A stretch of DNA of 64,000 bases from Welwitschia mirabilis (lineage: Eukaryota; Gnetophyta; Gnetopsida; Welwitschiales): positions 83,175,571 through 83,239,570 of the forward strand of contig JBOZIK010000001.1 of assembly GCA_051453625.1 (NCBI GenBank), in the 5' to 3' direction. Each line of letters starts with the position of its first letter. The first letter of the stretch is position 1. The position numbers and the translations under genes were made by a program. The notes under the pieces are model-generated. The model was given only the letters and a program-made list of their open reading frames with translations. It did not search any database and had not been told where the DNA came from. Shown here one piece after another: positions 35,932 through 48,302 of the stretch.

Positions 35932-37215
35932 TCATAACATCAAGAAAAGGAATAAGCTAAGAGAGTATACATATAATAATAGGATGAAATCATCATCATT
36001 AAGGAAAATCTTTAAAACAATTGCTTCTATCGTGTTCAAGATTACATTAAAATATTTTTCATGTATTTTCAACCTTTGTTCATTAAATTTTTGAATCTCC
36101 TTAGTTTCTAAGTTAAAAATTTTAACAAAGCCATTAAAATGTACTTTCTCTATAAGATAAGGACCTAACCATTTAGAGGTCAACTTTTTTGTACAAGATG
36201 TACTCTAGTATTATATAAAAGTTATCAATTTTAAACTTTTTATAAAGAAACTTTCTATCATATTTGAACTTAACTTGATCTTTGTGAATTTATTGATAAT
36301 ATATAGCATGAGTACATTTTTTATTTAGGTGAACAAGTTGGGCTAATCTATAATTAAGATTTTCATAAAGTTCTATAAGATTAAGTTAATAAAAATAACG
36401 ATAAGAGTCATAACACACATTAATAAGTAAAACACAAACTTTTCTATATACAAATTTTCCAAGTAAAAAACTAATACAACTATACCAAGTAGTACAACAA
36501 GCTCAAAGAACATCATTAAGTTTAGAAGCTAAAGATTTCTTATTAATAGAAATAATTTTTTTATAGAATTTTCTTAATTTCTCTATTTGCGTTTTTGACT
36601 TGACCATTGGTTTGTGGATGATAAGCATAAGCTGCTCTATGTTTTATTCCAATAGATAAAAGAAGTTTCCTAAAATTTTGATTAATAAAATGAGTTATTA
36701 ATCACTAATGATAATTTTAAAAAAATAAAACATTAAAAAATATTAGTTCTAAGAAAAGTATAAATAGTTTGGGCATCATTCATAGACGTAGTAATAGCTT
36801 CAATTCATTTACTAACATAATCTACAACCACTAATATGTAGTTATTATCATTAGAAGGTGGGTTAATAGGCCCTATAAAATTAATTTATCAATAACCAAA
36901 AGGTTTACATTCAAGAATAGGTTTAAGAGGCATTTCTTGAAAATGAATATGGCTACCATAACATTGATAAGCATCACATATTCTAGCAAAATCAAAAGAA
37001 TCTTGAAAAAGAGTAGTCCAATAAAAAAACAAAGTGAAAGATTTTCATAGTTATTTTCTATCCACTAAAATGACCTCCACAAACATCACCATGACAAATA
37101 TGAAAGATGTTAGATTTTTTCCATTTAAGTAAACATTTTCATATGATTTGGTCTTTACACCTACAATAAAGATGTGGCTCTATCCATTCATAGTAATCTA
37201 TTCTATGGAAGCAAT
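35932..37215 (-). pseudogene. integrase remnant, element 2 (contig copy D)
   Basis: Read right to left on the minus strand: HGDVCGGHFSG near 37080-37100 (zinc-binding region), MPLKPILECKPFGY followed by INFIGPINPPSNDN, YILVVVDYVSK and IEAITTSMNDAQTIYTFL near 36760-36930 (core with first catalytic Asp position changed in INFIG), and a C-terminal block SKWLGPYLIEKVHFNGFVKI and KFNEQRLKIHEKYF at 36035-36183. Two Trp codons of the core are stops. The C-terminal frame stays open for 83 codons into 35932. It is related to but distinct from element 1. Confidence 0.87.
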
Positions 37216-37359
37216 ATTTTCTTTAATTATAAGTCTAATGTTGTGATGTTTTCATAGTAACAAAGTAATTAAAAATACTTGCATACCAAAGAGGAGGATG
37301 AGTAAAAGATATAGTAAAAAGTTGTTCATCTAGAAAAGAATCATTAATCATAAGATAAT

Positions 37360-37770
37360 TAAGAGAGGAAGAAAGATATCACAAATGACCTGCTATACTA
37401 TTATGCTTTTTTGCTTTATCAATGATGGTTAAATTAAAATTTTGCATGAGAAGGATCTATCTAATAAGTCTAATACTAAAATATTTCTTAGTTTTAAGGT
37501 ATCTAATTATTGCATGGTTAGTATAAACCATTGTATGAACATCTAAAAGATAATATCTAAGTGTATCAAGGTAAAAGATAATCAATAACATTTCTTTGCT
37601 TTCTAATATAATTTATTTAATCTTTAGATAAAGTTATATAATGATAGAATATAACCTTGAAATCATTTTTATATTTTTTATCAAGTACCGCACCCACGAC
37701 AATATTATCAGAATTACACATTAACTCAAAATCTTTTAACTCAAAATATTTATTCCAATTAGGTCCTATT
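37360..37770 (-). pseudogene. RNase H remnant, element 2 (copy D)
   Basis: Minus-strand frames read KDFELMCNSDNIVVGAVLDK, then TLRYYLLDVHTMVYTNHAII and KKYFSIRLIR, then NLTIIDKAKKHNSIAGHL. These correspond to the gypsy RNase H blocks CDASD.A.GAVL, R.YL.G..V.VYTDHAAL and G..N.VADHL. It lies between RT (to the right) and integrase (to the left), as expected on this strand. Confidence 0.85.
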
Positions 37771-37959
37771 ATAATAGGAGTGGAAGAGATTTTATCCTTG
37801 AGTGTATCTAAATTAAGTTAATAAGATTCGTTCCAATAAAATTTAACTTCCTTTTTAAGTAATGATGAAAGGGTTTAGAAATTCTTGCATAATATTAAAT
37901 AAAGTGATGATAAAAAACACAATAATCAAGAAAGGATCAAACTTGTTTTACATTTACTT

Positions 37960-38580
37960 AAGAGTTAGGTTTTTAATGCTACTAAAGTTTTTAGGTTCTA
38001 TCTAATCCCTTTATTAGAAATGTGGTGACTTAAGTCAATTACACTATCAACTAAAAAAAACCTTTTTCCCAACTCAAACGTAGTCCACTAGTAATGCATC
38101 TATTAAAAACTTTATATAACCTTTCTAAGATTTGTTCAAAGGTTTCATCATAGATTAAGAAGTGATCCATAAAAATTTCTATTTAATTTTATAATATATC
38201 AAAAAATACCTATAATTACACATTGAAAAGTAACAGGAGCATTACAAGTTCAAAAGGCATGCATCTAAAAGCAAATGTTTCAAAAGGTAGAGTAAAAGTA
38301 ATTTTAGCATAATTATCATTAGTAATACAAACCTAATTTTAACCACTATACCCATTAAGAAAATAATAAAAAGCATGTCCTTAGATTTTATCAAGTATTT
38401 TATTGAGAAAAGGTAAAGGATAATGGCATTTCTTAGTTACTTCATCTAATTTTCTAAAATTAATATAGATCTTCCATTTCCCATCTTTCTTAAAAACTAC
38501 CATTAAAGAGCTAATCCATTCACTATCAATTATATCATACATAATTTCATCATCCATTAATTTAATGATTTATCTTTTAT
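37960..38580 (-). pseudogene. reverse transcriptase remnant, element 2 (copy D)
   Basis: From right to left the minus strand reads DSEWISSLMVVFKKDGKWKI, YINFRKLDEVTKKCHYPLPF, FYYFLNGYSG (catalytic FLDGYSGY with Asp changed to Asn), NYAKITLTLPFETFAFRCMP and IEIFMDHFLIY (catalytic YMDDF with the second Asp changed to His). The block order and spacing match a complete gypsy RT. Stops remain at several points. Confidence 0.88.
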
Positions 38581-39125
38581 GACTTGTTTAAGTGCTATGT
38601 TTAGTCTATTTGATTGTTGCCTAATAGATTTTATATTATCCTCAAGGTAGATTTTATGTTAAAAACTAGAGGTAAGAATTACTATTAAATCTTTTTAAAA
38701 CCAAATAAACACATTAACCTTAGATTTCAAAAGTGACATTAAAATTAAATCTTATTGAGCAAAAAGATTCTTATTTATTATTAACTTTTTATCCTAATCA
38801 TTACATAGGAAGATATATTTTAGTCCACTAAGTAAAGGTTTATATTTATATTTAGATTTTTATTTTCTATTACATTTTTATCAAAATTAACTATCTTATT
38901 AAATTATCATCTAGATGATAGTAGTGGACGACCTCCCTTAAAAAACAAAATCTTAGTTTTTCTCAAATCTTAAAATTTTACATAGTTTACAATTTTAGTT
39001 TTTCTACTCTTTTGATAAAAATTATTAGTTTCTAACTACTCATAATCAGGTTGACCATCATTAAAATCTTTCAAGTTATCTACTTCAAGTGGATCATCAA
39101 ACAAAGTTGGATCATGAAGCACTGA
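38581..39125 (-). other. linker between protease and RT, element 2 (copy D)
   Basis: Polyprotein linker without a catalytic motif. A palindrome TATCATCTAGATGATA at 38905-38920 lies in a short stretch that is absent or different at the matching place in the next contig (near 42450). Confidence 0.5.
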
Positions 39126-39625
39126 TCATCTTTCTTTAAGTGGATGATGTTGTAAAAGTAAACTATGTTTATTATCTTCTTCAAAATTCAATTCATTACC
39201 TAAATCATTTTTAGTAACATCAAATAATTTTATCATAAAATTCTTATTTCCTAAGTGATATTCCATCATTCTAGTTATGGTATCCATACTACAATAGGCT
39301 ATCACATAAAAATCGCTACCTAGAAGTAATGGGTAACCTCCATTATGCCCAATTTTAATCATAATTACATTTATAAGATAGAATACTTCTTCTATTTAAA
39401 GAAATAAGTCTTCAATTACATTTAAATATTTCTTTACTAATGTATCTACTATTTCCAAGACAATCCTTGTAGTCTTAATTCTACATTCTAAACTAAGTCA
39501 TTGATAAATATGCAAGGGAATAATATTAATAGTTGCTCCTATATCAATTAAGGCTTTTTTATTCTTTCGTTTTCTTCTAAAGTAATACTAACAGTTGCTA
39601 CCCCTAGATCCTTAAACTTTGGACA
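39126..39625 (-). pseudogene. retropepsin remnant, element 2 (copy D)
   Basis: The minus strand reads VSITLEENERIKK, then LIDIGATINIIPLHIY, where D-I-G-A is the retropepsin active site in slightly altered form (family D-[ST/L]-G-A), and ends with NGGYPLLLGSDFYVIAYCSM and MIKLFDVTKNDLG. This is an almost complete Athila-type aspartic protease with one or two stops. It processes the Gag-Pol polyprotein in a live element. Confidence 0.85.
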
Positions 39626-40709
39626 TTTTTATAAGACTAAGTTGGTTATAGATTAACTAGAAAGACTTTACTAGGTATAGTTCATTTCTGTTTCCTCTTA
39701 ATCAAATCTTTCCATAACTTATAATATTTAGGATCCTATTGCAAGATTTTTTTAAAATGGTAAATTTATGTTTACATTTTGCATTAAGCCTTTAAGATTT
39801 TTATCAAATGTATGATTTTTATTCAATCTATTAAGTCAAGGAGTAGTAGGTTTCTTACCTTTTTCTTAAGAAGAATATTTCTTATTTTTATTTAAAAGAG
39901 AAGGGAGAGAATGATTTTCTAAAATTTCAATATCTTCTTCTTCCTCATAATTTTTATCATCTTTGGATATTGAAGCCCTTTAGATAGGAATTGTTATATC
40001 ATTTCCACTTATTGTCATAACCTGATAATCTTTCTTAACTTTATTAGGATTTGGTAAAGGTTGTATTGCAAGTGACCCTTATGGTCTTTGATTAGCAAGC
40101 ATAGTTTGTTATAGAACATTAACAAGATTTTTAATGGTTGAATTTGTTTTCTTTTGATATTTTCTTAATTTATTAATGAAATTTCTAAGTGAATCATTTT
40201 GATTTTATGATTTTTATGTGTTTGCTTGATAATTAGAGTTGTTTGGCTAGAAGTTTGCATTCTCAAATATATTTTGAAATGGTTGAAAATTAAGATGATT
40301 TGCTTGAAATTTCTTACATCTATTCTTAAAAGATTGAAAATTTGATTGTCCATTTATCCAAGGTTGAAATTGGTTTTGATTTTAATTTTAATTTTGATTT
40401 TGATTTTGATTTCTAAAGTTTTAAGACCTCTGATTAAAAGCAGATATCTTTTCATAGATCTTTTCTTTTTATGTTGATAGTAAAGGATAATCATTTATCA
40501 CATGGTAGTTTTCTTCATATAAATTACAAGTTGGAACTAAAACCACACTCTTTTCAATTGTCACCTTAGCATCAAAAATCTTTTTAGTGTATTTTTCCAA
40601 TATCATAGTAAAATCCTTAATAAAACTAGCTAGTTCTTTCTCTATTTTTACTTCCGCTTTCTCTTGTTTAACTTTTTTTAAGGTTTTTAATAATTTGGCA
40701 TACTGTACA
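39626..40709 (-). pseudogene. gag C-terminal part and linker, element 2 (copy D)
   Basis: Minus-strand Asn/Gln-rich repeats (40375-40420, codons read as NQNQNQ in the best frame) are followed by FQ..SNQTTLIIKQTHKNHK-like text, as in the region between capsid and protease in Athila Gag. Acidic codons lie at 39900-39960. The copy is cut by the 100-N gap at 40710-40809. Confidence 0.7.
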
Positions 40710-40809
40710 NNNNNNNNNNNNNNNNNNNNNNNNNNNNNNNNNNNNNNNNNNNNNNNNNNNNNNNNNNNNNNNNNNNNNNNNNNNNNNNNNNNNNNNNNNN
40801 NNNNNNNNN

Positions 40810-42115
40810 TTCATAGTAATAAAGTAATTAAAAATAATATCATATCAAAGAGAATTATGAGTAAAAGACATAGTAAAAAGTTATTCATTTAGAAAAGAAT
40901 CATTAATCATAAGATAATTAAGAGAGGAAGAAAGATATCATAAATAACCTACTACACTATTATGCTTTTTTGCTTTATCAATGATGGTTAAATTAGAATT
41001 TTGCATGAAAAGGATCCATCTAATAAGTCTAAACTAGAATCTTTCTTAGTTTTAAGTATCTAATTATTGCATGGTCAGTATAAACAATCATATAAACATC
41101 TAAAAGATAATATCTAAGTGTATCAAGGCAAAAGATAATCACTAAAATTTCTTTTGATATGTAATATAGTTTATTTAAGCTTTAGACAAAGTTTTATAAT
41201 GATAGAATATAACCTTGAAATCATTTTCATATTTTTAACTAAGTACCCCATCCATAACAATATTATTAGAATTACACATTAACTTAAAATATTTATTCCA
41301 ATTAGGTTCTATTATAATATGAGTGAAAGAGATTTTATCCTTAAGTATATCAAAAGTAAGATGATAAGATTCATTCCAATCAAATTTAACTTCTTTTTTA
41401 AGTAATAATTGAAAGGGTTTAGAACTTTTTGCATAATATTAAATAAAGTGATGATAAAAACCACAATAACTAAGGAAGAATCAAACTTATTTTACATTGA
41501 TTTAGGGAGTTAGATTTTTAATAATACTAAAGTTTTGAAGTTCTATTCTAATTCCTTTATTAGAAATGTGGTGACTTAAGCCAATTTCACTATCAACTAA
41601 AAAGAAACTTTTTCCTAACTCAAATGTAGTTCACTAGTAATGCATCTATTAAAAACTTTTTCTAACCTTTATAAGATTTATTCAAAGCTTTCACCATAAA
41701 TTAAGAATTGATTCATAAAAATTTCTATTGAATTTTCTAATATATCAGGAAAAATACCCATAATTACACATTGAAAAGTAACAGGAGCATTACAAAGTTC
41801 AAAAGGCATGCGTCTAAAAGTAAATGCTTTAAAAGGTAAAGCAAAAGTAATTTTAGCATAATTATCACTAGCAATACAAACTTGATTTTAACCACTATAC
41901 ACATCAAGAAAATAATAAGAAGTATGTCCTTAGATTCTATCAAGTATTTTATTGAGAAAAGATAAAGGACAATGGTATTTCTTAGTTACTTCATTTAATT
42001 TTCTAAAATTAATATCGATCTTCCATTTCCCATATTTCTTAAGTACTACCATTAAAGGGATAACCCATTTACTATCAACTATATCATAAATAATTACATC
42101 ATCCATTTATTTAAT
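40810..42115 (-). pseudogene. RNase H and RT remnant, element 2 (contig copy E)
   Basis: Second representation of 37251-38580. RT blocks are somewhat better kept: DSKWVIPLMVVLKKYGKWKI, INFRKLNEVTKKYHCPLSF, SYYFLDVYSG with the first catalytic Asp intact, RRMPFELCNAPVTFQ and IEIFMNQFLIYGESFE, where both Asp of YMDDF are changed. The LCNAP.TFQ pattern is the Athila-type form. RNase H lies at about 40920-41330. Confidence 0.87.
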
Positions 42116-43140
42116 GATTTCATTTTTTATGACTTGTTTAAGTGCTAGGTTTAGTCTATGTTATTGTTGCCTAATAGGTTTCATATTATCCTCAAGGTAG
42201 ATTTTATGTTGTAAAATATGTAATAATTACTATTAAATCTTTGTAAGACCAAGTAAACACATTAATCTTATATTTGAAAAGTGAGATTAAAATTAAATTT
42301 TGTTGAGAATAAACTCTCATTTATTATTAATGATTTACCCTAATCATTACATAGGAAGATATATTTTAGTCCACTAGGTAAAGTTTTTATATTTATATTT
42401 ATATTTTCATTTTCTATTAAATTTTTATCAAAATTGACTATCTTCTCAAATTATCATCTAGCCAATTCCTTGTGGAACTTGCTCTGATCTCAAACTTTTA
42501 CATAGTTTACAATTTTAGTTTTTCCACTCTTTTGCTAAAAATTATTAGTTTATAAATGCTCATAATCAGGTTGATCATCATTGAAATCTTTCAAGTTATC
42601 TACTTTAAGTATATTATCAAAAAAAGTTGGCTCCTGGAGCACTAATCATCTTTTTTTAAGTGGATGATGTTATAAACGTAAACTAGATTTAATGTCTTAT
42701 TCAACATTCAATTCATTATCTAAATCCTTTTTAGTAACATCAAATAATTTTATTGTAAAAATCTTATTTCCTAAGTGATATTCCATCTTTCTAGTTGTGG
42801 TATCAATAATACAATGGGCTATCATACAAAAAGCTCTTTCTAGAAGTAATGGGTAACCTTTATTATGCTCAACTTTAATTACAATCACATTTATAAGATA
42901 TAATACTTCTTCTATTTAAATCACTAATTCTTTAATTACATTTAAAGATTTCTTTACTGATGTATCTACTACTTTTAAGACGATCCTTATAGGCTTAATT
43001 CTACATTCTAAACTAAGTCATTGACAAATGTCCAAGGGTATAATATTAATAGTTTCTTCTATATCAATTAAGGCTTTTTTTATTCTTTTTTTTCCTTCTA
43101 AAGTAATACTAATAGTTTCTACCCCTAGATCCTTAAACTT
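42116..43140 (-). pseudogene. protease and linker remnant, element 2 (copy E)
   Basis: The C-terminal protease frame is at 42697-42888 (NKGYPLLLERAFCMIAHCII, FTIKLFDVTKKDL). The active-site region near 43070 reads LIDIEETINIIPLDI, so the conserved Gly after Asp is lost in this copy. 42116-42696 is linker. Confidence 0.83.
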
Positions 43141-44978
43141 TGGACATTTTTCTAAGACTAAGTTGATTATAGATTAAGCTAAAAAGGCTTTACTAGGTAT
43201 AGTTTATTTTTATTTCCTCTTAATCAGATCTTTCCACAACTTAGAATATTTAGGATCCTATTGTAGAATTTTTTAAAATGGTAAATTTATGTTTACATTT
43301 TGCATTAAGTCTTTAAGACATTTATCAAATGTAAGATTGTTTTTCAATCTATTAAGTTAAGGAGCAGTAGGTTTCTTACCTTTTTCTTAAGAAGAATATT
43401 TCTTATTTTTATTTAAAAGAGAAGGGAAAGAATGATGTTCTAAAATTTCAATATCTTCTTCTTCCTCATCATTTTTATCATCTTTGGGATGTTGAAGCCT
43501 CTTGGATAGGAAGAATTTTATCATTTCCACTTATTATTGTAACCTAATAATCTTTCTTAACATTATTAGGATTTGGTAAAGGTTGTATTGCAAGTGATCC
43601 TTATGTTCTTTGATTAGCAAGCATATTTTGTTATAGAATATTAATAAGATTTTTAATGGTTGAATTTTTTTCTCTTAAGATTTTCTTAATTCATTAATAA
43701 AATTTCTAAGTAAATCATCCTAATTTTATGATTTTGATGTGTTTTTCTTGATAATTAGAGTTGTTTGGTTGGAAGTTTGAATTCTCAAATATATTTCTAA
43801 ATGGATGGAAATTAATATGATTTGCTTGAAAGTTCTTACATATATTCTTAAAAGATTGAAAATTTTATTGCCCATTGATCCTAGGTTGAAATTGGTTTTA
43901 ATTTTGGTTTTGATTTTGGTTTTGATTTCTAAAGTTTGAAGACCTCTAATTAAAAGTAGATATCTTTTCATAGATCTGTTCTTTATATTTTGGTAGTAAA
44001 GGATAATCTTTTATCATATGGTAGTTTTCTTCATATAAATTACAAGTTGGAACTAAAACCACACTCTTTTCAATTGCCACCTTAGCATAAAAAATAATTT
44101 TAGTGTAGTAAAATCCTTAATAGCACTAACTAGTTCTTTCTCTACTTTTACTTCTTCTTTCTCTTGTTTAACTTATTTTAAGGTTTTTAATAATGTGGCG
44201 TAATGTACAATTTTCTTTAGATGAGGGTTTAGGCCATGTCTAACTTACTTCTACTAGTTCTCTCAATACTTTTCATGCATTTTATAATATAAGATTCATT
44301 AAGTTTCCTTCACATGAAAAATCAACAAGTTGCTTTTTTTGGCTATTAAATCCACTACAAAATCAATCTACTAATTATTCTTGAGAAAAAAATCTATAGG
44401 ATTAGAATGTAAGTAGTGAAAATCACTTATAGGTGGAGGAATAATCTTCATTAGGTTATTATTGGAAGTTAGTTTCTCCTTTATTCATTTTTTTAATGGT
44501 TGTTTCACTAATAAAACTCCTTATAAATGATTCTTGAGCTTGACTCCATGTTTTTAGACTTTTATATGAAATAGTTCTTAATCATAGTTTAGTTTTTTCT
44601 TTTAAAGTAATAGGAAAAACAACCATATCAGTATGACCACTAATTTATTTTTACCACTTCTAGAAGTAAGTACTAATTATTGAACGTTGGCTATATGTTG
44701 TAAGGGATCTTTATCATTTTCTCGACTAAAAATAGGATAGGTATTTAAATTTCTTAATTCAACATTATCACTAGAAAGTAAGTTAAAAGAGATTTGGATA
44801 TGTTCTTTATTTTCTATAAGTTCTCTAAGGGTAACAATAGCATTAATATTTATGAGGGTAGTAGCAATTCCAATAATAATAGGGGATTAAATGAATCAAC
44901 TTGTATTTATTTTTGGTGATAAATTCAATATATTAATAATTTTTTTAAACTTTCTAATAAATAATATTTTAAAAAATT
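43141..44978 (-). pseudogene. gag remnant, element 2 (copy E)
   Basis: Capsid region near 44480-44640 on the minus strand reads VVFPITLKEKTKL, TISYKSLKTWSQAQESFIRS and FISETTIKKMNK, matching the plant gag pattern LFPFSL.DKA..W, SI.TW..L...FL..YFP..K. Upstream text LRNLNTYPIFSRENDKDPLQ (about 44700-44760) fits the N-terminal capsid block F.G...EDP..HL. Asn/Gln-rich repeats at 43880-43930 lie after the capsid. Gag forms the virus-like particle. Stops and shifts are present. Confidence 0.8.
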
Positions 44979-45516
44979 NNNNNNNNNNNNNNNNNNNNNN
45001 NNNNNNNNNNNNNNNNNNNNNNNNNNNNNNNNNNNNNNNNNNNNNNNNNNNNNNNNNNNNNNNNNNNNNNNNNNNNNNATGTTTTTAAACTTTTATATGA
45101 AATAGTTCTTAACCATAGTTTAGCTTTTTCTTTTAAAGTAATAGGAAAAACAACCATATAAGTATGACCACTAATTTATTTTTACCACTTCTAGAAGTAA
45201 GTACTAATTATTTGATGTTGGATATATGTTGTAGGTATCTTTATCGTTTTCTCTACTAAAAATAGGATAGGCATTTAAATTTCTTAATTTAACATTATGA
45301 CTAGAAAGTAGGTTAAAAGAGATTTTAATTTTATGTTTTTTATTTTCTATAAGTTCTCTAAGGGTGACAATAACATTAATACGTATGGGGGTAGTAGTAG
45401 TTCCAATAACAATAGGGTATTAGATGAATTAACTTGCTTTTGTTTTTGGGAATAAATTTAGTATATTAATAAAATAATTTTTTAAACTTTCTTATAAATA
45501 ATATTTTATAAAATTA
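44548..45516. repeat. duplicated segment around gap 44979-45078
   Basis: 44548-44978 matches 45079 to about 45516, about 6 percent different by eye, starting at the first base after the gap. Confidence 0.87.
45079..45440 (-). pseudogene. gag N-terminal part, element 2 (contig copy F)
   Basis: Repeats the capsid N-terminal text of 44548-44900: VVFPITLKEKAKLWLRTISY (here the Trp is kept, a stop in copy E) and RNLNAYPIFSRENDKD. The frame starts somewhere near 45425. To the right is the 5' leader. Confidence 0.78.
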
Positions 45517-46146
45517 TCTTTTAAAAAATTAGATTCTACAACATTAAATGTAAAAATTTCATTTTACTAGATTTTTGAATTATTTTATGTACCTATGATG
45601 TGCATACTTGTGTTATGTTCATAGTTGATCAAATATTTTTAGATGTTTTCTTTAATAAATAGACATTCTCTCTAATATTTTACTTTCTTACTAGAATTTA
45701 TCATTTCCAACATGCTTAATTTTTGTTTTAGTGCATGTCATCTGTATGCCATCATTTGAATGATATCTTGAATAATAATACATACAAAAAAAAGAAAGAA
45801 AACTAAAAACAGAAAACAGAAAACACAAAAAAATATAATTGTAAAATAATAGATAGTAAAAATAGAGTATCATCCACTGAAGTCATCTAAACAATAAAGG
45901 GAATGATAGGAAAAACCTTAAATCTTAAGAAAAGTAAAAAAAAAATTAAGGTACATAGGTCATTGTAGTTATGCATTATCTAGATGATTAGGTGAATGAT
46001 AAAGCATCTATTTTGAAACATAAAATAAAAACTACAAAAATAAAAACCTATAATTCTACTATAAAAATATAGTGCTACTATAGGTAAACACCTAAACTAA
46101 AATCCAAAGCACTTACTTGAGCAATAATAATTCTTAAACTCCATCC
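45441..46146 (-). other. element 2 5' leader
   Basis: Non-coding leader between PBS and gag on the minus strand. It holds several GTCATC/GATGAC inverted motifs (45751-45764, 45974-46001). No gene seen. Confidence 0.6.
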
Positions 46147-46166
46147 TTTTCCCTATAATGATGCCA
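46147..46166 (-). other. primer-binding site, tRNA-Asp type, element 2
   Basis: The minus strand reads TGGCATCATTATAGGGAAAA, three bases from the LTR end CCACAACA. It resembles the Athila tRNA-Asp site TGGCGCCGTTGCCGGGGA, the differences being almost all G-to-A or C-to-T. The second representation is at 51696-51715. Its position next to the LTR edge supports it despite the decay. Confidence 0.65.
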
Positions 46167-46169
46167 AGA

Positions 46170-46852
46170 TGTTGTGGTTGTATTTATGCAAATGTTATAT
46201 TCTTAAGTAGATCCTGTCATTCATAAATAAATATAGATTTTTCATAATATAACACACTAATATAGATGGAATAACTCAAATGTTATATTCCTGTTAAAGG
46301 AATAGGTGAGGAAAAAAATTAATTTTAAGAGTAAAACACTATGTATCCTTATAGTAAAAATAAATAACAATGCAAAAATAAAAAATACAAATACACTTAT
46401 GCAAATGAAATGCAAGTTTAAAATAAGTGCAACTTTTAATCTATTACTATATTAAGCTATCATAGAGATTAATCATGTATCATCTAGATTAATTAAGAAA
46501 CATTGTCACTAGATTGAGATCAACTTAAACTATTAGGTACATAGAACATAATATGAAAATAATGCAAAATTAACCTAATAAAGGAATATGATGCACCTAA
46601 ACTAATAATATCAATCTTAAATCATAAGGGACATGCATAAAATAAAGATATGAAAATAAAACCAGAGTTTTAAATTAGAATCAAATTAACGTTTGTGTTA
46701 CAAAGTAGCACCTTAATGAAGAATAAACAACTTAATACCAAGAAAGATGTTTCTCTGCAATAATAATGGATGAATCTCTGGCCCTTTAATCTCTTATCAT
46801 ATGAATTTTTAGTGCAAATGAAGATAAGATAGATTCAATGGTAGAGAAGTAT
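46170..46852 (-). mobile_element. Element 2, 5' LTR fragment, interrupted by element 3 (copy F)
   Basis: Matches 16167-16868 of the 3' LTR. On the plus strand it begins TGTTGTGG, the complement of the LTR end ...CCACAACA. At 46853 the match stops and the LTR of element 3 begins; in the 3' LTR the sequence simply continues at 16869, which gives the empty site. Bases 46848-46852 (AGTAT) would be the left target duplication of element 3; the right one is beyond the window. Confidence 0.78.
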
Positions 46853-48281
46853 TATTGCAATGTCAATTTATAGAAATTTGATGGTGTATTTGGAGTGCTT
46901 TTGCAGGACATTTATATAGATTCAAATGCAATTTTGCTAATTATGAAGAGTCGATAGAATTATCCTAGAAACACATAATTCTTGATATAATCGGAGGCAT
47001 TTCACATACTTAGCATGTTAAAGAAAGACTAATGACAAAGAAGGTGGATTTGATTTACCTAAGGATCTTTGGAAGGGTGTCATCCCCATTGTCATCCCCA
47101 TAACATAAGGGACAATACAAATATATTACCCATTATAATAATGATTTGGCCTAGAGTTTAGAGTTAGTGAAGTAGCTTTTCAGGTGTCATTCCCATTGTC
47201 ATTTTCATGACATAAGGGACAATAATACATAGAGCCAACTATGAGGCTGATAGCAAGACATGGAGACATGTTCCACATGCTGACATCCCCTATGTTGTTC
47301 GCTCAACAAGTAGGATGATGATACTACTAACATAAACAAAAGCTACGAGGCTGACAATGGGACATGGAGACATATAGGACATGATGGCATCCCCTATGTT
47401 ATCCCAATAACAGGTAGGATGACATATGTTTTTGCATGTTCAGGAAGAAATATCTTTGTAAACGGAGTCAAGAGAATCATGTGGGTTGTTAGGGTTTCAT
47501 TCTTTACCTCTAGGTTTTTGTTTTTAGAACCTAAAATGAAAAAATATAAATACCCTTACCTCCTTCAGTTCTATCCATATTTGGTACCTGACATGCTTAT
47601 GATGGAAGATTGAAGGATAAGAGATCCATCTAATAGCTACAAAAAGGATTTTCCTTAGTATTAGACTGAGTATCTTCTATTGAAATACTGTTATTCTATT
47701 GTAAGTGGATGTAAAAGTTCTTTGAATTAATACAATTTCCTTTTTCATTCTAATTCTGTGAATGTCCCTTATGATTTAATTTGCTCATAGTAAGTGACAG
47801 TTCTATAATTTATTTAGATCATAAGAGAAAACTTTGTTAAGGTTAATCTTAGTTAGTATTAGATTTGGATTGCTATTTCATTTCATTTTACATTGCATTT
47901 TACATTCTACATGGTAGCTCTCATAGTTTATGTTGATTAAGAACTAGTTGTATACTCTTCTTAATTGATCTAAATTATAGAGGAACTAGTTCATGTGATA
48001 GAAGGATTAGGAACTAAGAGATTTTATTTCATTTCCATTTTCATTTCATCTCCATTAATCTTGCATTATATTTACTTTATTTTTTAATTTTAGTTATTAA
48101 AAGATAAAGGACTAAAAATACCATTGGAAAATAAACTCTCTAACTCTTAGTCAAGTGGCTTTATTAGGATTATGACATTTAGGTAAACTTCCATCTATAA
48201 TAGTGTACATTTTTCCACAAGTTATTTGATTTGTAGGTTTACTTAAAAGACTTTATAATTGCATAAATTCACACCATAACA
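46853..48281 (+). mobile_element. Element 3, 5' LTR (copy F, about 1.43 kb)
   Basis: Starts TATTGCAATG (decayed TG; the 3' LTR at 63495 begins TGTTGCGATA) and ends CCATAACA, three bases before a tRNA-Asp PBS. The 5' part matches 63495-64000, diverged by about a fifth by eye. It contains repeated TGTCATCCCCATTGTCAT and CATGACATAAGGG phrases and a TATA-like box at 47545. The 64-codon open frame at 47419-47613 is not supported by homology. Confidence 0.83.
47545..47552 (+). promoter_or_regulatory. candidate TATA box in the element 3 5' LTR
   Basis: TATAAATA followed by CCCTTACC lies mid-LTR where a retrotransposon promoter is expected. The second representation has CTATAAATATCC at 53069. No expression evidence; inferred from motif and position. 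Confidence 0.45.
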
Positions 48282-48284
48282 TTT

Positions 48285-48302
48285 TGGTGCCATTGTTGGA
48301 GA
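48285..48302 (+). other. primer-binding site, tRNA-Asp type, element 3 (copy F)
   Basis: Reads TGGTGCCATTGTTGGAGA versus the Athila tRNA-Asp site TGGCGCCGTTGCCGGGGA. All five differences are C-to-T or G-to-A, several of them at CpG or CCG contexts. The second representation at 53811 reads TGATGCCATTGTTGGGGA. Confidence 0.82.

Larger units (their letters stand above)
37251..44215. repeat. duplicated segment around gap 40710-40809
   Basis: 37251-40709 (integrase N-terminus through gag linker) is repeated at 40810 to about 44215, starting at the first base after the gap. Differences are mostly single bases plus short indels. Second representation of the same element, again consistent with unmerged contigs. 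Confidence 0.87.
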